From: Linnemannia schmuckeri
Taxonomy: Eukaryota > Mortierellomycota > Mortierellomycetes > Mortierellales > Mortierellaceae
Direction of reading: 5' to 3'
Length of the DNA: 64,000 nucleotides
Assembly: GCA_029449235.1 (NCBI GenBank)
Contig: JANATG010000014.1
Coordinates: forward strand, 372,001-436,000
Shown here in pieces: positions 10,901-23,485 of the stretch; position 1 is the stretch's first letter, and each line of letters begins with the position of its first letter. Under the pieces are notes generated by a model. That model was not told the DNA's origin. It did not search any database and saw nothing but the letters and a program-made list of their open reading frames with translations. The position numbers and the translations under genes are program-made.

Positions 10901-13333
10901 GTTAGTAAAGGCGCCTCGGCGGCGATGCCGACATTGCCACTATTGTTGTTGTTGTTGAAGTAGCCCATGGGATCCGTCAGATGGGGAGGGTGTAGAGGGT
11001 GATGTTGCTGCGGGAATCGACCAGGGAGACCTGGCTTGTTGGAGTATGGATCCGGGACGGGATCCTTCCTGGGTCGGCATACAAGCCGGGTGCTCTTGAA
11101 CTCCCTGTCGTGGAACCGTTGAACAGCACGATCGACGGCCTCGTGAGTGGTGTAGTTAACAAAGGCGCAATTGGATTTTGACAAAATAAAAATACTCTGC
11201 AAAACGATAAAAGATAAAAGAAAAACAGAGTTAAGGTTAGAAAGAGGGGACTGCTTTTCTTCTGTTCTTCCATAACATTGATTGCATCTTCCAACAAGCG
11301 AACACCTCGAAATATATGGATCCATAAGGACTTGCCTCTGGGATATCGTGCGGAATGTCGCCCTCCGCTTCGGTCGGTTCGGCCTCAAAGATAGCCTTCA
11401 GCTCTGCGACAGTTGTATCATTCAACACATTGCCGACCCACATAGCCTTGTCCAGCTCCTTGGGCTTCTTTTGTAATGTAGGCGCAGGAGCAGGTCGCCA
11501 TCCCTCCGAAGTCTGGTAATATCCCGCATGCTGGTAATCCTGTGGATAGCCTGGATGCATGTAAGGGTGCTTGTATCCTCCTGCTGCATGAAACGGAGGT
11601 GCAGACCGAGCATCAGTCATGGGGACAGGATGCGATCCAGGTGACATCGTGGGTTGTCCTGAGTATACGAGAGGACGACGTGAACCAGGTGATGGTGGTA
11701 CTGACGATGGACTTGATGCGAAAAATGGCGGGGGAGGAGGCATTGCATATCCAGGAGGGCCCTGATGATGGGGGACCATGACTCCGTGAGGGCCAGGTCC
11801 TTGGCCTTGTTGCCCAGAGAATGGTTTGGACTGAGCATGGTGAGGACGAGCCTGATAGTAAGGAGATGAAGGGGTAGATCGATGAACGTGATGGTTGTAA
11901 GGTGAATGATGCTGTTGGGGTTGAGGGGGAAAGGGTCCTGAGTGCGGGCTACCTTGGTGAACTGAGGTGTGGGCAGAGAGCGCGGGATGTTGTGCAGAGT
12001 TAGGGAAAAGATGCTGCTGCTGCTTCTGCTGCTGTTGTTGTTGTTGCTGTTGTGGTAGTGTTTGAGGACGAGGGGGAGTGTTGGACTTGTAAGGGGAAGG
12101 GGTATCGTCTTGAGGATTCCGTTGGTGTGTTTCGTGTGCTTGTTGTTGACCGCGTTCAGATGGACTTTCTCCTTTCTGACCTTCAGTCTGGGCAGCTGTT
12201 TCAGAAGAAGAGCTCTGTGTCTCCTCGTGGCCGGGAAGAGTCCTGCTGCTGGGGGATAGTGCTCCAGAGGTGTCCTTGTTGTTATTATTGGGCGAGGCTG
12301 GCTTGTCAGACAGCGGTGGGACGGAGTCAAAATGGTGTGACGTCTCCCGGGGAGAAACTGGTCGAGAACGGGAGGACGCTTTGGCCGGTGGTTGCGCCAA
12401 CTCTTGATGTTCTACAGACAGGTGGGAATTTGGCCTTGGGGAGGGAGAAGGCACTGCCTCGTTTGAACCCCTTGTCTCGCCTTCGTCTGCCTCATCCTTG
12501 GCTCCCGAAGAGCTTGTCGTGCTAGAAGGCATGCTGTCGAGCGAGGCCGAGGATTCGAGCTGGCGCATGTCTGGTGTGGAGATAGTATCGAGCGTCGAAT
12601 GTTCGCCCGTGCCAGAAAATTTGGTCGTCGACCCAACAAAAGATAGGGGTGCACTCGTTGGGCCATGAGGCTGAAACGACGTGCGTGTTTGAGTGTGCTG
12701 TTGGGGTGGGTGTCGAGGATGCTGATGCTGGAGAGAATTCTGTTGATGATACGGTTGATGCTGTTGATGATGCTGGGTTCGATGCTGTTGGTGCTGTTGG
12801 TGCTGAGGTTGGTGCTGAGTTGAAGGCTGCTGTTGCTGGATTGGATGCTGTTGTAGTTGAGGTGGCGATAGAGTGTTTTGCTGCTGTTGTTGTTGAACAT
12901 GGTTCTGATGCTGATGCGAGTGAGAGTGAGGGTGAGGATGCTGGTGTTCAAAGGGGGCAGCCATTGGAGGAGGATGATATCCGACGGGGAACTGCTCACC
13001 GTTGGGGCCAATGTAGACAGCGGGATAGTATGGAATCATACCCATAAGCAGCGGAGGTAGCAGGAGTGGAGAGAGTGGAAGGGGCGGAGGACGGAAGGGT
13101 TCAGGGAAAGAGGGTTGGAGTGAGGGTTGGAGTGAGAAGTGTTCAGGGTGTCGAAGGTGTTCAGGGTGTGATTGAGGATAGAGTGACGGATAAAGCGCAT
13201 GTGATGGCTCTACTAACAAGGGAGACAGAGGTTCACTGCTCGCGGAGGCGGACGAGGCGGTGGAGGTGACAGGGAGTGGGGAGAGTGATGATGATGATGA
13301 TGATGAAGATAACGCCAGAGTTGAGGTCTGCAA
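7968..13333 (-). CDS. RRM-YTH domain RNA-binding protein (m6A reader)
   Basis: Six exons in transcript order: 13333(or further)-11336, 11196-10579, 10430-10366, 10261-10019, 9918-8592, 8486-7968. They sum to 1590 codons with phases agreeing throughout. The N-terminal ~630 residues are Pro/Gln/His/Ser-rich. An RRM follows (RNP2-like MWVGNV, RNP1-like NCAFVNY) and is interrupted by a GC-AG intron. The YTH domain is spread over exons 2-5. It runs from RYFIMKSLNEEDL through GLWATQ (first cage Trp), NVYLVFSANKSGEFFGYARM and WGIMFPVQWIDV (second cage Trp region) to NPLYENREVKVSKDG. A charged helical insert of about 60 residues splits it. A Gly/Pro/Tyr/His-rich tail of about 600 residues follows. 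YTH domains bind N6-methyladenosine in RNA, and RRM-YTH pairs are known in other fungi. The 5' end is unresolved: the open frame has no ATG before 13045, and CTCAAC plus TTGCAG just upstream of 13329 looks like an acceptor, so an upstream coding exon is likely. Confidence 0.85.
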
Positions 13334-14982
13334 GGAGGGAGCAGAGAGCGTGGGAGTTGTTGAGGCTGAGGTGCTTGTGAAGCAGTCTGCTGCTGTTATT
13401 GCTTCTGTTGTACCTGTTGCTTTTGTGTGTGTTTTTGTTCTTCCTATTGCCGCTGCTGCTGCTGCTGCTCTGGCGATCGATGCTTCTTTTCCCCCTTCTT
13501 TCTTTTGGACAAGGACTTGTCGGGGTTATGTTTTGGATGTCACTTGTATTGATGTTGATATCGACAGGGCTATCCTCTGTGCTATTGCTTATGCCTGTGC
13601 TCGTGTATGCGATCTTGTTGCTGCTGTCAATGCGATTGCTGTTGGTTGTATTGTTGTTGATGTTGCAATCCTTGCCGTTGTCGTTGGTGTTGCTTCCGGT
13701 GGTGTGTATATGACTCTGAGGGAGTGGTGGTTGTGGTTGTGAAAAAGGCAAGGAAGGGTGAAGTGTGACAAGTGAAGGAGAGGAGGTGCAAGAGGAGGTA
13801 GAGAGAGGAGAAGGGAAGGGAGCAAAATGAAGAGTAGAAGACGGAAAAGAGGGAAAAGAGAAGAAGAAAGAGAAGAACAAAGAGAAGAGGAAAGATAAGT
13901 AAAAGTGCGAGAAGTGGAAGTGGAAAAAGAAAGAGACGTGGGAATAGGCATGGGGGAAGAAGAATGAAAATAGGTGTTAAGCCTGTTGTGGCGGTGGTGG
14001 AGGAGGAGGAGGAAGGAGGGCGAGACAATGACGACGAGCAGGTGGGAAAACTGGAGAGAGGCGTTGTTGCTGTTGGTGGAGGTGATGATTGAAGGGGAAC
14101 AACAACAACAGCAGGGCCTTACTCAGAATCAAGTCTTCCATGTGCTTAAGGTGCAGGAGGAAGAGGACAAGGACGAGTACGATTACGAGGTTGAGGAGAT
14201 GGGGTGTCGGGTGCCTGTGTCATTCTTTGAGCTCCTCTATTCTTTGCTCTTCTGCTCCTATCCCTGTTCCTGTGTTTGGTGCCGTTGTGTTTGTCGTTGT
14301 GTTTGTTTTTGTTTTTGTTTTTGTCCATGTTCTTTGTTGTTGTTGTTGTGCTCTGGTGTGAGTTATGGTCTGTTTGTTCTCGTCTTTATTGAAGGTGGGG
14401 AATGGGAGAGGATTGGCGGGGATAACGACAATGGTCGAGTAAAAAGAAGGAGACAACGGGAAAAGAAAACAAAAAAAAAAGCCAAAAAAATTATGAGAGC
14501 AAAAACGTGAGTGAAAAGTAAAAAGAGAGTTTCAAGCCTTTGAGCCGAGAGAAGAAAGAAAAACGATCGTCTCTTCAATTATCATCATCATTATAAATAT
14601 CGTATGGAAGGTACCTGCAGAAGACGACTGCACGGTCATTGTTCTCTGCTCCTCTGCTCCTCTGCTCCTGCTGATCCTGCTGCTGCTGCTCCTGCTGTTT
14701 CTGCAGCTGTTGTTGTTCTGGCCGCTTTTGTACCTGGTCTTACATCGTCCACGGATCAAGGGGCGTTCCTGGCTTAATTCGAATAATCCCCAGCAGAGTT
14801 AGTGGCATTAGTTAGTAGTTAACACCGTGGATACTATTGAAGATGTGCTGTTGATGTCGTTCTTGTTGTTATTGTTACTGCTGTTGTTATTGTTGTTGTT
14901 GCCTCTGTTATCTGGGTCGCGTTGATGGTGATCCTGTCCGTGTCTGGACTTTGCATCGTTTTTCCTTTTTTTTTCCGTTGAG

Positions 14983-15016
14983 GAATGAATGAATGAATGA
15001 AGAATGAATGAATGAA
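14983..15016. repeat. GAAT tetranucleotide microsatellite
   Basis: About eight copies of GAAT/AATG in tandem with one interruption, in non-coding sequence. Confidence 0.9.
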
Positions 15017-15770
15017 AGAATAAATAATGAGCGAAGCCGATGACCACAGCAGAGGAAGAACGACGTCGTGGACTATACATGTACGAGACGCGATATGTGC
15101 CAAAAAGGGTCAGTGAAGATGGAGTTGATGGCAAATGGATTGACTGCATACAAAATGGTGGCGAACTAGAACCCCTGGGAAAGGAAAAGGGTACCAGGAC
15201 ATGCCTTGGTCCTTGAGAACGTGCTTGCAGCATGATTCAAGTTTCTTTCCACAGAATACTCTTTTTTTCTCCTCGGTCAATGTGACCGAAAACAACATAC
15301 CCGAAGGTCATTGTTGTCTCTGTCATACCGCTCGCACCTTTTTGTGTTTGTCCACGTTGTTGGTGCGACATTAAAGCATTTTCACGCGCACACATGCAGT
15401 CCTTTTTTGTCTTCCTTCTTTCCTCAGTCACTCGCACACATGCACAAACTAAAGCGTCGATTCAAACGAAAAAGTAGGTCAAATATTGTTGTTGTTTTTA
15501 TATGGGGGTGTTGGCTCAATCAGACAAGGGATCTTGTATGCCGTTATCGTCGCAACTACTTGTGTGTATGTGTGTATGTGTGTGTTGTTTTCGAATGATG
15601 TCTGAATGCGCCTGTGCTTTTGTTCGTTCGGTACGTAGAAGAGGTCAAAGGAGTCTGAAAGGCCGCGAAGAAGGATGTCAATGTTTTCGATGGGTGTGGC
15701 TATTGTTATTGATGTTGTGATAACGAAAAAGTGTCGCGGCTTGTCTGATCACTTGGCATATGGACCGGAT

Positions 15771-15795
15771 GGCATGGCATGGCATGGCATGGCAC
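15771..15795. repeat. GGCAT pentanucleotide tandem repeat
   Basis: Five exact copies of GGCAT, followed by degenerate GGCA/GGCG copies to about 15815. Confidence 0.9.
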
Positions 15796-16726
15796 GGCGT
15801 AGCGCGGCACGGCATGCAAAAAGGTAGAAAAATAGTTGAACAGTACGGAAAAAAAAGAAAAGGAAAGAAAAGACAGTAGAAAAGAAAAAGAAATATAAAA
15901 GTAGAAAATGAGGAAAACGAAGGAGATCTCCACGCGAAAGTGAAAGACAAATCGGCAAACAAACAAACATGAAAATATTAAAGGTCGTTTGCATTTCAAT
16001 GGTCAACACAACGGCCTTAGACCGCATAGTCGAGCTCTTTTCCCGGTGACGGACATCTCAGTCATCAATCCGTGGATATTGTCCGATGGAGGCGATTCCT
16101 TAAGCGTCCAGTCGGTATTGCCTGTGAATACGAAAAGAAGACGTGGTGAATCATAATAAAAAAGAAAGAGAAAAAGGAAGATAAAAACAAAAGGAGAGAT
16201 TGAGAAAACAAACACAAAGAGAGTTGGAAAAAAAATAAAGGAATCATGTGAGTACATTATCATTGATATAGATGCATAATATGACTAGATAGGGAGGATG
16301 GTCAAGAATGTGTTCGCGCAAAGCATGCGCACGGTCGTACGCAAGAACAAAAAAAAAGTATATATAAAAAAAAGGTCGTATTTTGTTGTCAACAGTCCAT
16401 CATTTCAGTTCCTGAAACAGTCAACATCGACGGTACTGAAAATGGTGGCGGTGTCCACTCAGGGTCTGCAAGGCGACTGATGGGGGCGACGAATCATGTC
16501 CACAAAGGACCGTTGTCGAATAACAATTCATCGGTAGAAGCTTCCATGACTCTTTGTTATAGGCACTGCAGTTGCTGGGTGATGGCCGCGCACTCTTTTT
16601 AGCTAATGCATGACTCTTCCTCATCCTCCTTAATGTCCTGGCACCCATTGATACTAGTTCCGTTCGTTCATGTGCATCTGTCCATGGTCCGAAAACGACA
16701 GATCGGTCATACACTGGAGATTGACC

Positions 16727-19618
16727 TTATTGAAAGTGCCAGCCTGTCCCTTGTTGGTCTCCCGAAGCATTGAGCCCTCCTTGGCTACGGAGACTAAAGA
16801 TGTTGCTTTAGATACGCCTCTTCACTAATATGGATCCCGAATAACAACCTTTGGACTGGCCCATATAGATACTCTCGCCTCTTTTTCCATTGTATCATAT
16901 CGATCAGGACTTACACTCGATCCGGATTGTTGTTGACGCGGCTTTCGGAGGGCATGAAGCGCGATTGGTCTTGAGCAGGTGCACCTCCATAGTGCGCAGG
17001 CGGCATGTTGGTCTTGTCTCCCACGACGTATGTTCCGTTGTGACGAGGAACAGTGGGGTTGTGAGGGGTCCGCTGTTGCATGTACTGTAGGGTTTACGTC
17101 AATACGGAACCAGTGATCACATACATATAGAATATAGAAATGTAAAAAAGACGATGTGTATGTTTGTGAGTCAGACTAAGTTCTCTTGTTCGATTTCGAC
17201 CATTTGTTGGTATGCTAATAACATCCATAACAACCACTATAGCCAATCGAGCCGTGTTCACGTGTAGCCCTCACGTTCATACATCTTCCTTTTGAGCCTG
17301 GTTCATCTGCTGGGCGCGGGTGCTCTCCTTCTCCTTAAAGGTGTTGGAACAGAAGAGAGAGAAAGAATGTAAAGTCAGAAAAGCAGGTCCATAACGTCTA
17401 CCACTGTCTATCCCTGAAGCACAAGCGAAGATTGAGTAATAACAGCAATAACAGCAATCAAGCAAAGACAAAAGAAGCAAAAAAAAAACACTTACGTATT
17501 TGTAGATTGTCCAGTCAAAGACATAATCGTATTGGAATCCTTCGCGGACAAAGAGGTCACGGAACAGTTTGCGGAGGTACGAGTAGTCAGGCTTGTCGTC
17601 GAAGCGGAGAGAGCGGACGTAGTTGAGGTAGATCGCAAACTCTTGGGGGAAACCGCGGCAGAGTATGTCAGTTGACGTGGTCATCTTCTTCTCCATGATG
17701 CGGTCGTACTTTTGCTTCTTTGTCGCTGCCTTCAATCCCTGCCATGGAAGTGATCCCCTGCAGAAATACATCATCACATACGACAGCGATTCCAAATCGT
17801 CTCGGCGAGATTGTTCTATTAACAAAAACACGTAGGAATTGTCAAGCGTTAGCTACGTTAGCTATTCATCCTACAACTGGAGGCACACAGAGAACAGCGG
17901 AATAATAGTAGCAGACTGCGGGGTTACTTACCGACTCCCAGATGAGTATTGATACTGGCATAACGGGCGGTTCCTGTCAGGTTTTTGTTCTCCCTGTATG
18001 GAATGTGGAGATGGCTTTTGGGGTCGCGGTACTTCTTGGCAAGACCGAAGTCGATCACGTACACTTGATTGCCGCGCTTCCCGATGCCCATCAAGAAGTT
18101 GTCGGGCTTGATATCGCGGTGAATAAAGTTCTTGGAGTGGATGTATTCAATGCGGGAGATCTACACGCCGAGAAAGACAAAGGATCATACTGAGGTTAGC
18201 GTGCAACTAGAAAGTACCTCAAAAAAGCATACTCAGCCTGATAAAAAAAGAAAGACGTACCAATTGGTCTGCCAACAAGAGGACAGTCTTGAGGGAGAAC
18301 TTTCTGCTGCAAAAGTTAAAGAGATCCTCCAAACTGGGTCCGAGAAGATCCATGACCATGGCGTTGTAGTCGCATTCTGTTCCAAACCAGCGAATAAAAG
18401 GGATGCCGATTCCGCCCGCCAACGTCTTGTAAACTCGTGCCTCGTATTCCAGCTGGGGGTGCTTTGCTTTGATCGACTCCAGTTTAATGGCGACTTCTTC
18501 ATTGTTGACAATGCTGGTTCCTATTATAGTTCAACGAGAGAGCGAGCAAAAGGTAGCAAGTCAGTAAAGTGGCACAACATTGTGAAATATGTAAATAAAG
18601 TCCGGATTTTCTAAGAGTAGACTATCTGCCATGAGTATCACGAAAAAGGACAATCGACTTCAATATGAGATGCGCGCTGTCGACTGGTTTATGCTCGTTG
18701 TGAGTGCGAGTGTCAGTGTGTGTGTTTGTACGAGCGAAATGTGATTTGTAGGATAAGAAGAGCGAGAAAAAAGAATGGGCCAGGAGGTGTTTGTACAAAA
18801 ACCTTCGATGTGTTGTGTGGTTGTGCTAAGAGAGAGAAGAGAGCTAAGTGTGAACTGTTGCGTCGTCTTCTCTCTGTCTCTCTTCGTGCACGTTGTTCAT
18901 CATTCAGGAGGCATCTTGCGAAGCATCACCGATATTAATAACAATACAACTGAACATCAATAAAAAAAAGAGCGAAATATGGAAAAGAGCGCGCCTCATG
19001 GTCCACCACTCGGCTAGACTAGACTGGGCTGGGCAGAACTCTTTTTGGGTTCGTCATCATCCGATATCAATGCTATGGGCGTCATGAGAGACACACGGGC
19101 AAGACAAAAAAAAGGGATAAAAAGGAAAGTAGCGATCAAGAGGGGATGGGTGACTAAGGAGGGCGAGGAAGAAGAGGATAGGGGGAGGACCCATTGCGCA
19201 TATGAGCCAGGATGGATTCCAAAAGTGATGTGAGGAGTCGAAAGAGAGACAAAGAGGCGAGCAGTGAGAAGAGTTGCTGGTCGAGCCATCTTTTACAGCA
19301 GTTTTGTTATTTTTGTGCATTTCCTGGACGCATTGGCGCCGTGCGGAGAGGTCAGGTGCCAGTGTGATTTTTTTCATTTTGTTCAGCAGGTATATCAACC
19401 GATAGGGCTGTTGCGCAATATTTCTTTCAAGGTATATGGTCATTGAACAAGCAATGATAGGCGACAGATAGAAAAGCGAAGGATGAAAAAAGGAGGGTTG
19501 GGTTGGAGAAGGAAAGTGAGAGTAATAAGATGGTCGACTTACCAAGGTAGATGTCACCGAAAGAGCCAGAGCCGATTTTGCGGCCTATTCTGTACTTGTT
19601 GCCCACGCGCAGTTCCAT
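16727..19618 (-). CDS. Casein kinase 1 (CK1 delta/epsilon, Hhp1-type)
   Basis: Seven exons: 19618-19543, 18520-18261, 18160-17932, 17815-17496, 17333-17283, 17084-16915, 16793-16727. They sum to 1173 bases, giving 390 residues with phases agreeing at each junction. The start ATG opens with MELRVGNKYRIGRKIG, the usual CK1 beginning. The glycine loop is GSGSFGDIYLG (16-26) and the ATP lysine is K38 in VAIK. The catalytic loop is HRDIKPDN with Asp128, and the metal motif is DFG with Asp149. The CK1-specific EQSRRDDLESL follows HLGV. These positions equal those of animal CK1 delta. The kinase core ends near FDWTIYKY, followed by a short Gln/Pro/Asn-rich tail ending GTGWHFQ. The enzyme phosphorylates primed or acidic Ser/Thr sites in DNA repair, trafficking and clock-type signalling. 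The last two tail exons have no conserved domain. Keeping the final intron would add one Val and stop. Confidence 0.95.
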
Positions 19619-22600
19619 GGCAGTTGTCGAGTTGCGTTGAGTTGGATTCGGGCTGGTTGAGTGGGAAGATGGGAGAATGGTTGATGAAGTTGAGATTAAG
19701 CACCTGGCTGTTGAAAGGGGTCGAATTGGCTGAGCAAGAGGGAGGATGGGTGAAAATGAAGCGGTGGCGAATGAGAAAGAGGAGAGGAGAGGCGAGGTGG
19801 GAGGAGGAAAGAAAGGAAAACGTTTGGTTAGGATGGGGGTATGGGTTAGAGAGAGAGAGAGAGAAAAGGAAGGGTGGGTGGCTGGGGAAGGGGGAGAGGA
19901 AGGGGGGTGTCAAAAGGGGATAAGTGGAAGACGACGACGAAGAGTTAGAAGAGAAAAAAGGAAAGAGAGACAGAAAGAAAGGAAAAAGGAAAAGAAAGAA
20001 TAACACAGAGCAATAATAACAGAGCATAAAAAAGGCGAAAAAAAGGGGCGGGGCGGGGATGTGTAATTGATTGTTACTTTGTGGATAGGATGGGAGTGTA
20101 TTGTTTGTACGGGAGAGAGAAGCACAAATTGAAGCAAATAAAAAATAAAAATACATAATAATAAAACTAATCGAGCATTATGGAGTGGGACGAGAAGAAG
20201 AGAAGAGTAGACACAGCCAAAAGAGAAAAGAGCACAGAACAAAAACCACCGTTGGTGGCTGGGCTGAGTACGGAAGGGGTGAGGTGGTGTATGTGTGTGT
20301 CCCATGTCCATGGGTATGATGATCAACATATCATCAATCAGCGATAAACAACAAGGCTTCCAAAGGAGCTCCCTTCCGTCACCACAGATGAAAAAGAAAA
20401 AAGAAAAGGCAAAGGCGAACTCTTTTCTATGATGGAGATCAAATAGGAGACACTGTAGACACATACACCCACACACAAAAATAAAGGAGTGATCGTATCC
20501 AAACACACACGAAGAACAAAGAGAAAAAAAAAGGAGTCGACATTGCTCCACAGACACGCATTAGACGCACACACACAAAAAAATTGGTCCAAAGAATAGA
20601 TTTGCCGCTGTTTGTTTGTTTGTTTGTTTGTTTGTTGTCTTTCTTTCTATTTTGTTTCCTTACTCCTTTGCCACAGGATTGCCAAATCAGAAATCAGACT
20701 CTCGTTTTCTTCGGTCTCTCTTCATTCTTTGTCCCTTTTCCCATCCAACCACACGCATTTATATCTCTTTCTATCGTTTTTCTTTCATTCATCAAATCAT
20801 GCTGGACATGAAAACAACAAGTCCGTGTGTGTATGGTGTTGGGCCGCCATGTTGAGCCTGTTCACTTTTTCTTCTTTGCTGCCCTCTTCCATTGCTCGCC
20901 AATGACCATTTCTATATTGCTGGCAATTATTTTTCTTTTTGTTCTTTTGCCCTCTGTCTCACTTTCAATCGCGAATTCACCCTGGCTCTCACCCTTCGCT
21001 CCCTCTATACCCCACGCACACATTAGGCGCATAACAAGAACCAACGAAAATAAGAACCAAAGAAAATAAGAACCAACGAACAATAAGAAAAGTGAGAGAG
21101 TAAAGGAGGGAGCAGGCGATAAAAGCCGAAAAAAAATAACCATGATTACGATGCGAGAAAAGGGAAAGTAGTTTTTCAGTAATATTAAAAAATGAAAACC
21201 AATTAAAGAAAAGAAATTGAGCACCATGCCATAAACACAAACGCACGCACGCACACACGCACTCATGTCCTGCCTGTATTCAAAACAGGCAACTATGTGG
21301 TAGCGGGTCACCATCTATCCTCGCTTTGCTGTGAGCATAAATGACTTGACACTTTTTTCTTTCCTTGATCCATTCTACCATGCCACATATCCCCATCATA
21401 CACTCTTCTTTGTACCATTAGGACACTTGGGATACCCTATCTTTGCCATTTCGATACCACTTGGAATACCGTTGTAACCATACAGGTAAAAAAAATAAAT
21501 AACTTGATCCAATCTGTGGGAACAATTTTTTTTCTCTTTACCATCCTAAATCCATAACCCCATCGGGTAGCTCTCCTCGTCCCCTTCAACTGCTATCCGG
21601 GATATCTCATCTCGGTTTGGTCAAAAAGGCAAGGCAAAGCAAGGAAAGGGAAAAGAGATGCGCATACTCACAGATATACACATTAATAATAAAATGCGGA
21701 GAAAGAAGGAGAAAGGTAAAAATGAAGAAGAACAAGGAGAGATGGGCAATGATGAAGGGAGACAGACAGAGGAGGTTGGCCAGGCTGACAGGGGCGGAGG
21801 CAAAGAAGGAGGTTCACTCTTTCCTCAAGGTAAGGGAGTAGAGCAAGCATTATTTCTGTTCGCAAGCGAACAACATGTTTGAGCGGGTGACAGCCCACAA
21901 TTGTAATACGAGGAATAATGCGACTAAAGGAGGATTGGACGAAGGGGTGTGTAGTGTGTGATTGTGTGGTAGGTGGATCACCTGATCACCAACCCTTCTT
22001 TGCTTTTAATGATGCTGAGCAAAGGATAAAAAATATATATTCTTTCTGCCCCTCACTTTCCATGGACAAGAATAAAAGGGCAAAGCTGATTTACTGTGTG
22101 CGTGTGTGCGTGCTTGCATGGATGAAGTCGACAGTGAACACTGAACTACTATGAGCATTAAAGGTTTTGTCCGCCCACGGAATAACAAACCACAAGCAAA
22201 TAAACTCACGCACGCGAATATATATTGCTGCTGAAGAAAAAAGGGTTTTTAACAGTGTGATAGAGGGAAAAGAGAGAGGGAGGGAAGATGGACGTGGAAT
22301 TGAGATAGTGCGGTCAAAAAAAAATGTGCGGCATGTGACGAGTGTCACAGTAGTGAGTTATGAGAATGGGTGCATGCAATTGTGCAGCGTAAGGCGAGCG
22401 ATGGTTGGTAAAGAAGGTGAGTAAAAACAACAATGATGTGAAAATAAGTGGTTGGTGAGTAGTGTGTTGTCTGTCGTACCTACTGCGGTTTGTTGACTGG
22501 TTGAGAGAAAAGTGTTAGGGGATGAAGGTGTTGTTGTAGCTGTAGTTATAAAAGAAGAGGAGACGTGGGATGATGAGAGCGAGGAAGGGCAAAGGGTGAA

Positions 22601-23485
22601 AGGGAGATGAGCTTGATGAGAAACGCAAAGAAGGGTGCAACGCACTGTGAGTGGTCCAGCGGCGATTTTGATGCGAAATGGCAGCTGGCAGCCATTCAAA
22701 TGCGGCGATGATTATGTCACCGAGAACGATCCAATCGCATTTCATGCTCATAAGAGTTTATCTCTGGACAGCGATTCTTGGGTTGCCACCAAACGGATCG
22801 TCTGCAGGCTGCACGCAGGATGGCTAAAGTATTTTTCTCACTTCCAGAGAAGCCAAGAGAGAATGTCGATACTCCTTCTTCGGTCATACCCTCGCTCAGG
22901 TCAGGGAGCTGCTGGTATCACAACCTAACCAGCAGACCTTCTATATACGTTCTTTTTTTCGCTCTCCTGCGAACATTGATGTTAGCTTGACTGCGCTAAA
23001 CCCATGCAACTTAAAGCAGTCACTCGCTTTGATGTGGTGTAAACATTCATGCGCCACAGATTTTTTTTTTTTTTGTGCCTTCTGTGTCCAGGACAAGATA
23101 AACTCACATCAAGTAGAACCCTTTCTTTTTTTTTCTTCTCCTTCTTTCCACCCTCTCCCTTCCCCTTTGCCCTTTTTGTTGACCCATCGTCAGTCTCTGC
23201 CTGGTTATCGATACTTCCTCCACATCGACTTCAAACCTCACACGAACTGAGCGACTCTTTTCCTCTCCTTCTCTCTCACTCGCATATACCGGTCGACTCT
23301 TTTTATCATTTCTTTTTCCCACCTCAACATATCGCTCATTTCACTTCATTTCATTTCATTCCAACTCACTTGTTCACTTTTACTTTCACTTTCGATTGTC
23401 CCTTTGCATTCAACTCACTTTAACCTCAACCTTCAACCTTCAACCTTCAACTTTAACTAATACACTCAACCTTCAACAACGAAAA
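19619..23485. other. Divergent intergenic region between CK1 and RRP5
   Basis: Nearly 3.9 kb without a supported gene. The CK1 side (19620-20150) is GA/CT-rich leader. A TGTT repeat lies at 20610-20636. The middle is AT-rich with short chance frames. The RRP5 side (23100-23480) is a CT-rich promoter and leader with tandem TCATT and ACCTTCA units just before the start codon. Confidence 0.6.
20610..20636. repeat. TGTT tetranucleotide microsatellite
   Basis: Six to seven tandem TGTT units in non-coding sequence between the CK1 and RRP5 genes. Confidence 0.9.

Larger units (their letters stand above)
13334..16726. other. Low-complexity intergenic region and divergent leaders
   Basis: No gene is supported. 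Positions 13334-13950, read on the minus strand, form a long CT-rich then CA-rich leader of the YTH gene; short open frames and CAG-type repeats here are compositional. Positions 13970-14760 are GT- and CAG/CTG-rich. A GAAT microsatellite lies at 14983-15016 and a GGCAT tandem repeat at 15771-15795. Positions 15800-16726 are AT-rich and contain the 3' flank of the casein kinase gene. Confidence 0.5.

Noticed and set aside
13589..14578. Hydrophobic and Ser/Leu-rich frames on both strands upstream of the YTH gene
   Set aside because: Composition follows simple CT, GT and CAG repeats, with no domain and no consistent splice structure.
20338..21314. Minus-strand frames rich in Phe, Leu and Ser
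   Set aside because: Low-complexity products of AT/CT-rich intergenic DNA, without leader or splice signals.
22515..22928. Short frames on both strands with more balanced composition
   Set aside because: Under 100 codons, no recognisable motif, no leader, and equally good on both strands.
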